A stretch of 64,000 bases of DNA from positions 62,001 to 126,000 of the forward strand of contig DAISXY010000002.1 in the NCBI GenBank assembly GCA_036825615.1, read 5' to 3'. Made by a program: the position numbers and the translations under genes. Below are positions 62,486-64,000 of the stretch, piece by piece (position 1 is the stretch's first letter; each line of letters opens with the position of its first letter). Origin of the DNA: JAICXG01 sp036825615. GTDB lineage: Bacteria; Verrucomicrobiota; Verrucomicrobiia; Chthoniobacterales; UBA10450. The notes under the pieces are model-generated. The model was not told the origin of the DNA, did no database searches, and saw only the letters and a list, made by a program, of their open reading frames with translations.

Positions 62486-63943
62486 GTGCAGAAGGAATTT
62501 CGGAAGATCCAAAATTTTGTCGGCGGGAAGTTCGTCGCGCCAATCGGCGGCAAGTATCTCGACAACATCGAGCCGGCAACGGGCAAACCTTATTCGTTAG
62601 TCCCGGACAGCGACGGGCGTGATGTCGAAGCCGCAGTCAAGGCGGCCGAGGAAGCTTTTCCGTCCTGGTCGCGAACTCCGGCAGCGGAGCGGTCGCGTAT
62701 CCTGCTTCGGATTGCCGACCTGATCGAGCGCGACCTGGAGAAGTTGGCTCGCGCCGAGTCGATCGACACGGGCAAACCGCTCTCGCTCGCGCGCAGCCTC
62801 GATATCCCGCGGGCCTCGAGCAATTTTCGTTTTTTCGCGACCGCGATTCTGCACACCGAAAACGAAGCCCACATCACCGATGGGATTGCTTTCAACTACA
62901 CCCTGCGCCAGCCGCGCGGCCTCGTCGGCCTGATCTCGCCCTGGAATCTGCCGCTCTATTTGTTGAGCTGGAAGATCGCGCCTGCGATCGCGGTCGGGAA
63001 TACCGCGGTCGCAAAACCGAGCGAACTGACGCCGATGACCGCGTTCTTGCTTTGCGAAATCTGTCGCGAGGCGGGTTTGCCCGATGGCGTCCTCAATATC
63101 GTCCACGGCACGGGGCCAAACGTCGGCGCCGCCATCACCGCGCATCCGAAAATCGGGACCATTTCCTTCACCGGCGGCACGGTCACCGGGCGCAAGGTCG
63201 CGGAGGCGGGCGCGCCGCTTTTCAAAAAAATCTCGCTCGAACTGGGCGGGAAAAATCCCAACATCATTTTCGCCGACGCCGATCTCGAGGCGGCGCTTGC
63301 CGGGAGCGTACGTTCCTCTTTCGCGAACCAGGGCCAGGTCTGTCTCTGTGGTTCGCGTGTGTTCGTCGAACGCGCGAAATACGACGAATTCGTGCAACGC
63401 TTCACCGAGCGGGTGTCGCAACTGAAGCAGGGCGATCCGCTCGAGCCGGAGACGGAACAGGGAGCGATCGTCTCGAAGATGCAGCTTGAGAAGGTAAAGT
63501 ATTACGTCGAGCTGGCGAAGCAGGAGGGTGGCAAAATTGTCCTCGGCGGAGAAGAGCCCGCGCCGCCTAACGACCGCTGCCGCGATGGATATTTCTTTCC
63601 GCCCACCGTCATCACCGGGCTGCCAGTGGCATGTCGCGTAAACCGCGAAGAAATTTTCGGACCGGTCGTGACGATCACTCCCTTCGAGAGGGAAGAGGAA
63701 GTGATTCGTTATGCCAATGATGTTGAATACGGCCTTTCCTCGAGCGTCTGGACCCAAAACCTCAGCCGCGCCCATCGCGTCGCGGAACAGATTCACGCCG
63801 GCACGGTCTGGATCAACTGCTGGCTCGTGCGCGACCTGCGCGTTCCGTTTGGCGGGATGAAGCAGAGCGGCGTTGGTCGCGAAGGGGGCGAGGAAGCGCT
63901 TCGTTTTTTCACTGAACCGAAGAACGTCTGCATCGCCAGATGA
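62486..63943 (+). CDS. aldehyde dehydrogenase, 2-hydroxymuconate-semialdehyde-type
   Basis: 485 aa, GTG start. ISPWNLPLYLLSWKIAPAIAVGNTAVAKPSE, SFTGGTVTGRKV, the catalytic glutamate in SLELGGKNPNIIF, and the catalytic cysteine in NQGQVCLCGSR. Closest in character to AmnC/PraB-type semialdehyde dehydrogenases, though no ring-cleavage genes lie nearby, so the substrate is uncertain. Starts 66 bases after the dipeptidase gene. Confidence 0.92.
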   Translation: MQKEFRKIQNFVGGKFVAPIGGKYLDNIEPATGKPYSLVPDSDGRDVEAAVKAAEEAFPSWSRTPAAERSRILLRIADLIERDLEKLARAESIDTGKPLSLARSLDIPRASSNFRFFATAILHTENEAHITDGIAFNYTLRQPRGLVGLISPWNLPLYLLSWKIAPAIAVGNTAVAKPSELTPMTAFLLCEICREAGLPDGVLNIVHGTGPNVGAAITAHPKIGTISFTGGTVTGRKVAEAGAPLFKKISLELGGKNPNIIFADADLEAALAGSVRSSFANQGQVCLCGSRVFVERAKYDEFVQRFTERVSQLKQGDPLEPETEQGAIVSKMQLEKVKYYVELAKQEGGKIVLGGEEPAPPNDRCRDGYFFPPTVITGLPVACRVNREEIFGPVVTITPFEREEEVIRYANDVEYGLSSSVWTQNLSRAHRVAEQIHAGTVWINCWLVRDLRVPFGGMKQSGVGREGGEEALRFFTEPKNVCIAR

Positions 63944-63972
63944 CAGGCGATCCAGCCTAACGAGAGAAGATT

Positions 63973-64000
63973 ATGTGCCGAAACATCAAAACGCTTTACA
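63973..64000 (+). CDS. DUF2277 family protein, 5' fragment
   Basis: Only nine codons before the window ends, MCRNIKTLY, but this is the highly conserved start of DUF2277 proteins (about 90 aa, MCRNIKTLxNFxPPAT). It follows the aldehyde dehydrogenase with a CCTAACGA motif between. Function unknown. Confidence 0.6.

Overview
This looks like a chromosomal segment of a GC-rich (about 62% by eye) Gram-negative bacterium, most likely a soil Verrucomicrobium or a close relative in the PVC group. The evidence is a lipid A gene (lpxB), RND and LolA-type envelope systems, an LL-diaminopimelate aminotransferase (dapL), a long plastid/cyanobacterial-type IspH, a zwf-opcA pair and many GGGATCCCTCGAC palindromic intergenic repeats. 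The lineage call is an inference and no rRNA is present. I see no phage, insertion sequence, CRISPR array or replication origin.

Layout. 0-9 kb: TolB/TPR membrane protein, MBL hydrolase, guaA, DUF547 protein, opcA and zwf. 9-17 kb: nuclease-like protein, a single reading frame joining a low-molecular-weight phosphatase to GlyA, an acyltransferase, an L,D-transpeptidase, ispH and ku. 17-26 kb: TetR-EmrA-EmrB-type efflux operon, gamma-glutamyltransferase, a secreted GH18-like protein and an amidohydrolase. 26-31 kb: an ECF sigma / membrane partner / Spy-like operon with a second Spy-like gene divergent, then GNAT, CsbD and a PQQ-type sugar dehydrogenase. 31-38 kb: ftsK, a second DUF4236-FtsK gene, a RodZ-like protein, rimO and thioredoxin. 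39-47 kb: LolA-like protein, MFS transporter, PPC-domain protein, TetR-MFP-RND efflux operon with a perfect 28-bp operator palindrome, and tRNA-Met. 47-54 kb: a degenerate sigma/membrane-partner pair, dapL, pyrimidine nucleoside phosphorylase and a seven-blade kelch protein. 54-64 kb: a truncated aldehyde dehydrogenase, GDP-fucose synthase, a cupredoxin/beta-propeller protein, a TPMT-like methyltransferase, then oxidoreductase-lpxB-dipeptidase-aldehyde dehydrogenase and the start of a DUF2277 gene.

Two signals stand out. First, the non-palindromic octamer CCTAACGA (or TCGTTAGG) occurs 48 times in 64 kb by my reading, against about 1.5 expected from base composition; 41 of these extend to GCCTAACGA, and one pair forms a 12-bp-stem hairpin. 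It behaves like a genome-wide signal word (DNA-uptake, Chi-like or FtsK-type). Second, ftsK is followed at once by a diverged, DUF4236-fused FtsK paralogue whose last 368 bp match the ftsK 3' end with only two mismatches and stop matching exactly at the stop codon. The geometry resembles an insertion or gene conversion that preserves the DNA-reading gamma domain.
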